From NCBI GenBank assembly GCA_049724395.1, contig JAUGWO010000026.1:1-64000 (forward strand): a DNA stretch of 64,000 bases, read 5' to 3'. Shown here in pieces: positions 18,234-27,128 of the stretch (its first letter is position 1; every line of letters starts with the position of its first letter). The position numbers and the translations under genes are program-made. Under the pieces are notes generated by a model. The model saw nothing but the letters and a program-made list of their open reading frames with translations. It searched no databases and was not told where the DNA came from. Origin of the DNA: Spongospora subterranea f. sp. subterranea (Eukaryota > Endomyxa: Phytomyxea > Phytomyxea > Plasmodiophorida).

Positions 18234-19985
18234 CTACCGATCACTATTGGGAGGCATGTTGACCCGCGACAAATAAGCATTCCAGCCACGTTCCCTGTAC
18301 TTAAGGCAGGCCTGGACTGGGTTCTCGGATAAAGTTATTCCTCGTCCTGAATTGCCAATGGGGTGAGAACGGAAAATCACAAAATATAGGGATGAACGGC
18401 CATACCCACTATTATAACATCGGATCCGTCCTCACCAATCACCTTTTCAGGAGTCTGAAACTGTTGCCCCAGACTATCGACTCCTGTTTGCAATTGAACG
18501 CCAGGGGTGACATGTATCATCCCAGGCATCTTGCTAAGCGCTATGGAAATTCGTCAATGTGGAAAACGCAAAACAGATCACTGAACACCTTTTTGACAGA
18601 CAAATCCACACACAAAATCATCATATGCTTCAGACATTTGCAAGGTGGCATCAGTATATGCTCCATTGGCTAGATTGCCGGCGGAGCTCATCTCAGCCAA
18701 CATGAATATGGCTTGGCAAGCTCCCTGAGCTTGACCAGAGCCTTGCTTGAGTCCCTCGATGATTCCAGGCCCTATTATCAGGTAAATACACCTAACTACC
18801 ACAAAAAGAGGACTCTACCGCTAACTGAGTGTGCATTGGTGAAATCTGCCCATGAAGCGATGTTGTAGATCCCTCCAGTGAACTACGACAATCAGATCTT
18901 CTTTAAATGCATCAAAAGATACCTCACCTGATGCAATACAGTATTTCCTATATCTGCGAACTTTCTGTCTTCCCATATCATGAAGTTGTGTTGTTTGGCC
19001 AACGACCGCAAGTCAGAGCAGAATTGGGGAGTAAAGTCAGTGATGATATCGATATGCGTCTTGATCATACAAATATAGGGCCCAACTTTGTCAGCAATAG
19101 CCAATATATCGGCGCATGATAATAGATCAGCACTAAGGCACAAATTTGTCTGCTTTTGTTCCAGAAGAGACAGAAGTTGCTGTCCTTTAGAATTTTTCGC
19201 AAGATCAGCTCGACTGCCGTATGGGATGGTACTCATCGGATGTGACAACGGTGCCATTTGATCGGTTTGATTAGAGGCGATGAATTCTTTCACTAAGTCG
19301 TAGACGTCTGTGCCAATCCTGCAACGACGGTGCAGGACAGTAATAACATCCGTCATCGTCATCAGCGAGTGCAGCTCGACTGAACGGGATTGTAGATTTT
19401 TCCTCCCACCTTGTTGGCGATCAAGGACAACGCAAACATCCTATTCGAAGAGCTGACATCAAAAGAGGATGAAACAATATGTAATTTTTTACGTACATTA
19501 ACAATCAAACCAGCCGCTCGGAGCGGATCAATAGTCTCACAAACGCTCATGCCACTTGTCACTAGATCCTATTCAACATATCACATAACGTATCTACCCC
19601 ATTGACGACTTCACTTATTCACCTCTATAACTAGGCATTTCTGTCCAGAGTAGATCCGCCCTTCGATTTCTTTTTTAGTTCCATACGCCTTGGCACCTTC
19701 CTTTCGTTTGATGACCATGGGGATATTTTTTGATAAAGATATAGCTGTTGCAATAGGCAATGCGGTATATGGAACTCCACATACACAGTCGTACAGCGTT
19801 GCATTCAACATATCAACCATCGCAGTAGCAGTTAACGATAATAGCTCAGGAAATGATATCAAGACGCGCAGATCAACGTAAAATGGCGATTCGATACCAC
19901 TCTTCAATATAAACGGGCCATCGAACCTGAATACTTCGACGTTATGCAGCTCAAGAATCAATTGTTCGGCGTAAACATTGACCAT
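18234..19985 (-). CDS. UMPS: UMP synthase (fused OPRT - OMP decarboxylase)
   Basis: Bifunctional enzyme for the last two steps of de novo pyrimidine synthesis: orotate + PRPP to OMP, then OMP to UMP. Seven exons: 19985-19623, 19568-19497, 19440-18928, 18882-18819, 18771-18589, 18533-18406, 18346-18234. The OPRT half has FILKSGIESPFYVDLR, VIKRKEGAKAYGTKK and the PRPP loop LVIEDLVTSGMSV. The OMPDC half has LCLSADLLSC, CMIKTHIDIITDF and the catalytic FMIWEDRKFADIGNT (Lys between two Asp). It also has FTGGIYNIASWADFTNAHS and VTPGVQLQTGVDSLGQQF, and ends VGRGI...AYLSRVNMP. The order OPRT-OMPDC is the animal/plant arrangement; Dikarya fungi have separate URA5 and URA3. All joins are GT-AG and the frame is clean. 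Confidence 0.94.
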
Positions 19986-20463
19986 TTGTACAGCTTGAGA
20001 GAATAAGCTAAAACATTCACGGACTCTGGGTAAACAGTTTTCCGATAAATTGATGAGTCGGAAGGCGGATATTTCACAGACACAGTGAGGTTGTTCGCAG
20101 TATGAGGAGTGCAACTGGTTACTAACTCTTATTAGCATACATTCACACACCACAACACAATCTGTGTACTCTTTCGAACAGCGTTAGGCAGTCAAGTCAA
20201 GGTTTGATAAAACGCATCACACTCTGCTTTCGGTTCTTGATATGACTCTGGCTGCAACATGACCATGCGCTTCCTTTGGTGCAGATACAGACAGTTTTAT
20301 ACACATGTCTACTGAACATCAAGGTCAATCGACTGCTGTTAGGTCATAAGCATGTGATTACCTGTTGGAGGATTTCACTACCGCACGTAATGGGGTCATG
20401 GGTTCATTGGCTGCTCACTCATAGAATATGCTTTCTACTCAATCATCTCTGCAAAATTGTGCT
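19986..20463. other. Intergenic, nothing recognised
   Basis: The 478 bp upstream of UMP synthase and downstream of the VOC gene, both minus strand. An in-frame open stretch continues upstream of the UMP synthase ATG to about 20153 without conservation, so I exclude it from the gene. Presumably the UMPS promoter. Confidence 0.4.
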
Positions 20464-21640
20464 TTATTCTTCTATTGATGCTCGCAGGGCAGGCTGTTTG
20501 GAAAGTCGCGTCTTGGGACGATGAGTAACATTGGTGTCTTCACGGATTTGGACATTGATGAACGCCGGATCGAAGAAAGAAAACCACGGCGGCATACCCA
20601 TAGTAGTGCTAGTGGCTGATACCTGCACAGGGAACGCATCCTGCGATCCAATATGGGTTTGGCATCTCTCCAGATCAGTTACAACAAACACAATGCCAAG
20701 AAATCGCTCCCCTCCGTTATCAGGGGGCTTCGAGACTGAGTCAGTGCTGATTTGTCGATCTGCGTTAGTGGATATGAGTGATACTATAGAAAAATTGATT
20801 ATGACATGGTATATTACCCATGATATGGCGAAGACATAAACATGCATGTGTACTCCGGCTTGCGTTGCCAAGCCAGACCATAGTCATCATGTCCTCGGTG
20901 AATGATTCGGTATCTCGAACAGTAAACATTGATCCTGTATCAACTGGAACAGTGGACTTGAGAGGACTTTTAGACAGTTCGTCCTCTTTTCCGATTGATA
21001 TCTGTCTGGAATGACGTTGGGCTTGTGGTCGCCCGATTTCCACCGCCAACGGGCCAAATACCTATTGATGACAAATAAATTGTTGTGCTCTTTGGTCATC
21101 TCCGGTTACAAGTCTTACTTGCTGGTAGAACGCAATGGTTTTTGAAAGAGTGACAAACTCTTTAACAGGAACGGATACATATCCCACGCGCGCCTCAAAT
21201 GCCACTTCAACTAGACAATGGACACTTTCAACTAACCGTACCCGCATTCCATTTGGGTCCAGAAGGACACATGCACGAGTCTCGTCATTAATTTTCATTG
21301 GTTCCACAAATATAACGAATCCGTGATTTCGTACTCTTTGAATTATTTTGTCAAGACTTAGCACATAAATTAACAGATCAGTAGAAGTGACAGGTCGCTT
21401 GAAGATTGTTGGTCCTTCATTAGAGTTCTTAGGAGCGCTGCGTTCCATTCCGGTTTTCTTTTGCGGCTGTGAATGTTCAAATCTTAACGAAACATCGTTT
21501 CGCTGATATCGAAACAACAAGTAGACTCTGGAAGCTAACTCAACTTTCTTGTGTAAAACCATGAGTAAACAATTGGTGTAAAAACTTATTGTTTCCTCAA
21601 GGTTAACACAAGCGAAGCGAAACTCCTTCAACTCAATCAT
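20464..21640 (-). CDS. Glyoxalase/VOC-superfamily protein
   Basis: Three exons joined at YQQ|VFGPLAV (intron 21117-21062 region) and at HIM|DRQIST (intron about 20825-20763) give roughly 350 residues. The N-terminal module (IELKEFRFACVNLEETISFY, then VYLLFRYQRNDVSLRFEHSQ) has the beta-alpha-beta pattern of VOC metalloenzymes. A second similar unit follows: VLLDPNGMRVRLVE then ARVGYVSVPVKEF and TLSKTIAFYQQ. A third partial module near the C-terminus contains RFLGIVFVVTDLERCQTHI. Substrate cannot be told from sequence; glyoxalase I, dioxygenase and binding proteins share the fold. Metal ligands typical of glyoxalase I (His/Glu) are not all evident. ATG at 21640 is the first in frame. Confidence 0.65.
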
Positions 21641-21723
21641 TGTTAGTAACTCCACCAGATGGTAAGATCAGTAAACGGTACCATATTGAAAACCTACTGC
21701 AGTACGGAAACATAACTGCCAAG

Positions 21724-23076
21724 ATGGGTTCTGACAACAAATCGGTATCGCTTGCCAAAGAAGTGAGTAATTTTACCTGAATTGTCGAAACGTCAATCCC
21801 ACCATCATTGATACGATTTACTTATTTTTTAACCGAATATTTTCAATAAATGGGTTTCGAAAGGGAGTACGACTGATTCTGGAATGAATTGCGGGTGGGA
21901 AGGTGTGAAAACGTGTATTGGTGGTTGAACGTAAGATTTTAAGGAGACTGCCTGTCGGTGGAGGAGAAACAAACATTGACTTTAGCTTTTCGTGTAAATG
22001 TTTGTTGCCAATGTTTGCGGATTTTGCTATTTATTTGGGGGGGGGGGCTGCTTTTCGTCTCCAGTCATCAATTCGGTTGACGCCAGCATTTGAGTCTGCG
22101 GTCAAGGCCCTCGAAGCCACTCGGCAACATCTCGTGGCCTCAAGGATAGTAACTGATAGATAAACCTATCTCCTGCAGCACTGAGGCAGGTGGAACAATC
22201 GATAAAACTTCGTAAATGCAGCAACAATGTCAGCATTATACGCTGAATGCTCGACGTCGTTTAGGAGGAACCCACTGCTCAAAGGTTCCAGCTTTTTTAC
22301 CATATGCCTAGTTGTAATATCTTCCGCTGTTGTCGAAGCATTTGAAAATGAACCCGAGCTGCGTTGTTATCTAAGCCCGCTTTTTGCGATAAAAATAAAA
22401 CATCTGCCCTGAAAAATGGTCTCGGTTTTGATAGCATGTCCAATAATAAATATCATCATATCTGTGCCGTCGCAATGCGACACTGATGCAAATATCTAGC
22501 TTGCCAAAATGCGATGGCCCGATAGGCCAGACGCAACAAGCATGCCCAGTTTCCTCCATCAAGAAAATTATATGATTTGATGGCTGAACTGTCTGGGTAG
22601 GGAAAGCATTCACCAACACAGCGATGAACGATGATCTTAAGACCATGTTCATGTCGTTGCAGAAAGTTTTTAAATCAAGCTGGGACGTTGGTTCTCGAGA
22701 GCTTCAACAAATCTGCAAACTGTTGAACACTTTTTGTGCCAGGTCAAGATCACTCGGCTTCTAAACGCTGAAGACCCCTAGTTCAAGTGACCACAACCCG
22801 TTGACTCGTGAGGTCCGAATTCTGTCGTCCAAGTTGCCAGGAATGCATCGTTTGCTACTGGCAATGCCAGATGTTGTCGACTGCCTCGGAGCTTCGCTTA
22901 ATGTTTTAGTTTCTCCTTTGCCATTCCGTTCTGCTTGCACTACTGATAAACAATCTGAACTTGTTTATTGTACAAGTTGCCACCAGCGGAGGAACCGCTT
23001 CAGTTTCGCCAAGACTTTGGAAGCTGTGGATTTTGTCCACCTGAAAATCATTTTGCCACCGATCAACAAGATTTGA
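21724..23076 (+). CDS. Unresolved multi-exon gene of unknown function
   Basis: I can see exon-like pieces but not the whole model. A start MGSDNKSVSLAKE (21724-21762) ends at a good donor GTGAGT. Candidate exons follow: about 22062-22147 (SSIRLTPAFESAVKALEATR), 22262-22360, 22624-22742 (MNDDLKTMFMSLQKVFKSSW), and 22786-23076, which is joined to the previous piece by a 42-bp GTCAAG...CCCTAG intron and contains PLTREVRILSSKLPGMHRLL. The pieces are helical and lack obvious motifs; the segment around VRILSSKLPGMHRL faintly recalls small Mediator subunits, but I would not assign it. A run of nine or more G at about 22037-22046 may also hide an assembly error. Treat the extent as approximate. Confidence 0.3.
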
Positions 23077-23503
23077 TTGAGTCATGTTAGGGAAAGAATT
23101 ATGATGTCATACAACGTTATTTTGAATTTATATTACGACGCCCAGTGACCGTATCTTTCATCGCCCTTTCTAAACCAGTAAGATCCATGTTTCAATGGCC
23201 GAGCGGACCCATCTGCGATCGAGAAGATCGAGATCACGGAGTACAGTACCGTGGATTTCACTGACTGGGATTTCTTGTATTTCTGTACACACTGTACAGT
23301 GACGACTGTACGTACTGCTGTACATCATCTGTTCCACCAATCAGATTGCTTGTCGCTCCAATTCCATAATCTCTTATCTACAGTTGTCTATTTCAACCGG
23401 TTTTGGCGCCTATCGGAACCAATTACATTCCAATGAATTTTTTTTCAAGGTTCAACTCATTCTGCAATTTGGTGATTTCTTTCAAGTTTAAAGCTTTTGA
23501 ATA
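23077..23503. other. Intergenic, histone H2A upstream region
   Basis: The 427 bp before histone H2A. It contains a dense cluster of CTGTAC motifs (listed separately) and an otherwise AT-rich stretch close to the start codon. No gene seen. Confidence 0.5.
23283..23323. promoter_or_regulatory. Cluster of four CTGTAC motifs upstream of H2A
   Basis: CTGTAC occurs at 23283, 23292, 23306 and 23318 within 41 bp, about 180-220 bp upstream of the H2A start codon. A related GTACAGTAC lies about 40 bp further upstream. The spacing is 9, 14 and 12 bp. This could be a binding site array for a factor that drives histone expression, or a small degenerate repeat. Nothing in the sequence shows which. Confidence 0.35.
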
Positions 23504-23944
23504 ATGTCGGGAAAGGGTAAAGGTGGTCGTGGCAAAGCTAAAGGTGGAAAATCGCAAACCCGATCGTCTCGTGCGGGGCTTCAATTTCCAGTGGGCCGTA
23601 TCAATAGGTTCTTACGTGATGGAAGATATGCTGCTCGAGTTGGAGGAGGAGCTCCCGTCTATCTAGCTGCTGTTCTGGAGTATCTTGCAGCAGAAATTCT
23701 CGAATTGGCCGGCAACGCTGCGCGTGACAACAAGAAAACCCGTATAATTCCTCGCCATGTCCAGTTGGCCATTCGCAACGATGAGGAACTCAACAAGCTC
23801 CTCAATAATGTCACCATCGCTCAGGGTGGTGTCTTACCGAATATTCACTCCGTTTTGTTGCCCAAGAAGAAGGCCGGTGTGATCCCTGAGAAGAAGGCCG
23901 AAACATCCAGCACCAAGAAAGAAAAGAGCTCCAAGACTGTATGA
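23504..23944 (+). CDS. Histone H2A (intronless, no C-terminal SQ motif)
   Basis: Core nucleosome histone. A single exon of 146 residues from [17 protein letters not shown]. The fold is fully conserved: [86 protein letters not shown]. It is slightly longer than animal canonical H2A (about 130). The C-terminal tail ([20 protein letters not shown] then KTV) is Lys/Ser/Thr-rich and lacks the SQ[E/D]-hydrophobic motif that is phosphorylated after DNA damage in most fungal H2A. It could be a canonical H2A in a species with a separate H2A.X gene. It is not H2A.Z by its L1/docking sequences. No H2B partner is adjacent. Confidence 0.98.
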   Translation: MSGKGKGGRGKAKGGKSQTRSSRAGLQFPVGRINRFLRDGRYAARVGGGAPVYLAAVLEYLAAEILELAGNAARDNKKTRIIPRHVQLAIRNDEELNKLLNNVTIAQGGVLPNIHSVLLPKKKAGVIPEKKAETSSTKKEKSSKTV

Positions 23945-24163
23945 TTTGACCAAATCAATCCTCATATTATTATTGAATATACTGTAGTTATTAATATTTA
24001 TGCTAACTGAACGTATCTGGTATATTTCCAATTGGTTGATACGTTCTCTGGTCACCCTTGGATGTTTCCCCGTTTCGAGAGATATGTACCAACTCTTGAA
24101 GCAAGGCGATGACGGTAATCATCTGAAACATGGGGAAATCCATGTACAGAACGACGCTCTATT

Positions 24164-25738
24164 TTAGCACGTCATGTATTTATCTGGGAATTGACAACAC
24201 CAAAATGAGGTCTTGACACAGCTGATGCTGACACAAACTGGACACATAACGTTGCCATCGGTTCCAATCAACACCAGCCAAAAAAGGATAATCATCTGAG
24301 TGGCGACTAGCAATGCGCCGATCCCGCCTATAACTATCGATTGGTCGCTGTATAGGTTACGCTCGTTTCCAGAGCGTTTAGGTATTATTAATAGGCTGCA
24401 GCCTGAAAATAACCCAGCAAAGAATCCTCCAACATGGCTGAAGTTGTCAATGTAGGGAATTAGCCCAATTACTGATAAAAGTAGTTAGAATCAAGTTATT
24501 GTGATGAAGCAGAAACGTACCGAATCCCAATACTATGTTGAATATAAGTAAAGGAAAATATAGAGGATTAGACGGCATCGTATCGTGATTATGAATATAA
24601 TCTGCAACCATACTCCCTGCAATACCTGATCAATCAACAGAGCGTAAACGGCAAAAGCATTGTAGGTAATTTTCTGGATCCAGACCGTAAATAGCGCCAG
24701 ATGCCCCAACCGATAAAATATTGGGTAAGAACAGACAACTTGCTAGAGTCCCCGAAATCAAAGATGTCAAATATATAATCATCATCATAATACTACCGAA
24801 TGTTTCCTGTCATCATATATCAAGGTTGCAACGATCATATTAGCTGAGCGTCGAGTTGAAGTTAATGAATTAAAGGTTACTCTGACTGACCTCCATTGAA
24901 CCTCCTATTCTATGTAGCACTACCATATTGACGAGAAGATGCCCGACGCTGCTATGAAGGAATCCAGTGGTAATGATTCGCCACCATTGACCCCTCATTA
25001 TTTTGGGAACATCTTTAGCCCCCATCCTAATCCATTAAGTCACCTAATTATCAGATCCGATGACGAGGTCCATTCCTACAAATCAAGGACACTCGCGGCT
25101 GGGCCTATCAAAGGATTCTGAGCCAGTGGTTCAAACTTGAAATTGGCCACGATCATTGTCAATACAAAAGCGATTATGTTGAGGACGATGACAGTGTATG
25201 TGAAATATGGCTTATGATCAGGCATATGAGTATGATCAATGCGCTCATCACCATATTTAGCGGCGTCATCGTCACTACCACTTGTGAATAAAACCTGCTC
25301 ACTGTGATGGCGTGATTGCGCTCTCTGAGCAATCGTTGCCTTTGGGGTAATACGTGTCCTGATTGACGATGATGATAGAGCAGACTCCGATGATGGGCCA
25401 GCCATTGGGAACAGCCCTAGCTTCAATGGTGGCCTCCAATCGTGATTATTAGTTTGCTCTTGTATTCCCATCGCCAATTCGTGTTGGGCATCGTCCTCAA
25501 GTGCTGTACTGTTGGATACATGACGAATATCCCAATCAGCAACCGATAAAATAAGAGGATCACGACTAGGTCCTGACGATTCTTCCATATATTCGTCACC
25601 GTCAACGTGGTCTATCATAGAACCTGGACGGCCGGATACTGGATCATTTCTCAGATTGTCTGACTTACCTACAGACCGACGGCGACGATGATCGTGCCGT
25701 TTCGGCTGATAGGAAGGGCGCCGGCCCTTATATTCCAT
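24164..25738 (-). CDS. Rhomboid-family intramembrane serine protease
   Basis: Intramembrane protease, probably active. The catalytic Ser lies in LSVGASGAIYG (about 24690-24712) and the catalytic His in NFSHVGGFFAGLF (about 24427-24450). Between the first TM (YTVIVLNIIAFVLTMIVANF) and the active-site core is the family block RGQWWRIITTGFLHSSVGHL. Another TM is IILFWLVLIG near the end, with a C-terminal CPVCVSISC tail. An unusually long N-terminal cytosolic region (about 200 residues, charged, Ser-rich, containing RRPSYQPKRHDHRRRRS) precedes the first TM. At least five short exons are needed in 24160-25100; not all joins were traced. I chose ATG 25738 (MEYKGRRPSY); the frame stays open upstream to another ATG near 25810. 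Stop TAA at 24166-24164 is likely but depends on the last join. Confidence 0.85.
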
Positions 25739-25832
25739 CAATGGCCAATCAACATTAATAGATATATCGAGAACGATCGAATATTTTCTGAATGTGTACA
25801 TGTGTTTCATTTTTATTATTATCAAAAATTAT

Positions 25833-26166
25833 TTATAATGATCCATCACAAAATTTCTCTTCGAAGGAAACGTTCATTTTACGTTTGTTGACTGTTGGAA
25901 CGCGTTCGTATAGAATAGTATCACTCATTCCAATTACATATTTGCATTCTACTAGGGCCCCTATTGACTCGTTCCCAGTAAGGCCTAATACTTTTACTTT
26001 TGTCTGTCTCCGACACCATCTCCTTTGCGTGTTGTTTTTCATCCGCGAAGTCCGGAACTTTGGTAAAACGACCGGAGAATGCTCTGGGTTTGTTTCCGAA
26101 TAGTATTCCTAGTGATTGATACGGGGTGTTAGATACTGATTCTGAGAGTGGGGTGTGGATCTGCAT
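25833..26166 (-). CDS. Small hypothetical protein, frame change inside
   Basis: An ATG at 26166 opens MQIHTPLSESVSNTPYQSL and runs to about 25985 (KQHAKEMVSETDK). A second overlapping frame then gives VKVLGLTGNESIGALVECKY and ends ...EEKFCDGSL at 25833. The two could be one protein of about 110 residues if a one-base error or an unseen intron near 25985-26000 is allowed. No family recognised. It lies between the rhomboid gene and the divergent XLF-like gene. It could also be a non-coding open stretch. Confidence 0.3.
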
Positions 26167-26358
26167 TCACCCACAGCTCCTTTTTACATTCAAAACGATC
26201 AACAGCGTGGTGTTCTAAACATAAAGTAGAGACGTTAATAACGAAGTAGTGTCAGGAAGGCAGGCAAAAGATATCTCACGTTGACGAAAGTGAACTCAGC
26301 AGTTATCTCACCGCAGCGCAATCAATCGTGCGCATCAAAGGAACGCTTGCCAAGTAAA

Positions 26359-27072
26359 ATGGCGAATATGGTATCGGATATGGCTAGTCAGATGGATATT
26401 CTGTCATCAAGTGCATGGTTTAAGATGATGCCACCTTCCTCATCGTCTGCATCATCATCATCCTCATCATTATCCTCAGGATGGTGGATCAAGTGGTCCA
26501 TAACTCCTGATCACTGTATCTTATGCCTAACCGATCTGTGTCGTCTATATGTATCATCAACCCCGACGGTTGACAACGCTACCCAGTCTAATCCATCACT
26601 TGATTATGGTCATGCTGATGTGCTATGTCGTATCGTTGTCAATTCTCTACTGTATCATACACAGCAGAACAGAACTTCAACACTACACTCTAATCCAGCA
26701 CATTTCGAAATCAATCTCGACAAACTACAGCAGCGCCTCTCCTTTTCTATCACCAGCCCCTTAGGCTCAGGTCTGTCGTTTTCTTGGACACAGACCTTGG
26801 ATTACTGCCAGGATTCTGCCCTGTACATCCGGGATCAGTTCATCGTGCCGTCGCTTGATTCTAGAGTGTGGGTCTCAGGAATTGCTCAACTGGAGCCAGT
26901 TAATATTCGATCCCCAAGTCCTCAAATGGACTGTGGAAACGTCACCGATGTTGAATCAGACCAAGAGGTAGTGCCACATGAAATCGAAAGAGACACAAGG
27001 CTGGCTCGACGGGAGGAATGGCAAAGGAAAAAAGAAGCTGCTCGAAAACGAAAACTTGTCTCTCTTCAGTGA
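26359..27072 (+). CDS. XLF/Nej1-like end-joining factor (tentative)
   Basis: A single exon of about 237 residues from ATG 26359. After a Ser-rich repeat (about 20-45), the pattern WWIKWSITPDHCILCLTDLC resembles the first beta-strands of the XRCC4/XLF head. FEINLDKLQQRLSFSITSPL then GLSFSWTQTLDY resembles the later head strands of NHEJ1/XLF, followed by a helix start (QDSALYIRDQFIVPSLDSRV). The C-terminus is very basic (RREEWQRKKEAARKRKLVSL), comparable in position to the Ku-binding basic tail of XLF. The long coiled stalk seems short. Known role of the family: bridging DNA ends with XRCC4-LIG4. Similarity is by eye only; another XRCC4-superfamily member would fit equally. Confidence 0.45.
   Translation: MANMVSDMASQMDILSSSAWFKMMPPSSSSASSSSSSLSSGWWIKWSITPDHCILCLTDLCRLYVSSTPTVDNATQSNPSLDYGHADVLCRIVVNSLLYHTQQNRTSTLHSNPAHFEINLDKLQQRLSFSITSPLGSGLSFSWTQTLDYCQDSALYIRDQFIVPSLDSRVWVSGIAQLEPVNIRSPSPQMDCGNVTDVESDQEVVPHEIERDTRLARREEWQRKKEAARKRKLVSLQ
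26441..26483 (+). repeat. Low-complexity TCA/TCC repeat coding poly-Ser
   Basis: An imperfect TCN trinucleotide run inside the XLF-like gene encodes a serine stretch. Such runs vary in length between strains and are also prone to sequencing error. The frame is intact here. Confidence 0.8.
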
Positions 27073-27128
27073 TCGCTAATGCTTTGTTTTAACATAGCTT
27101 TCATTTTATTACCAATGATTATAGTCGA

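Noticed and set aside
20531-20839. Plus-strand open frame of about 100 codons inside the VOC gene
   Set aside because: It is antisense to the last VOC exons and has no recognisable features.
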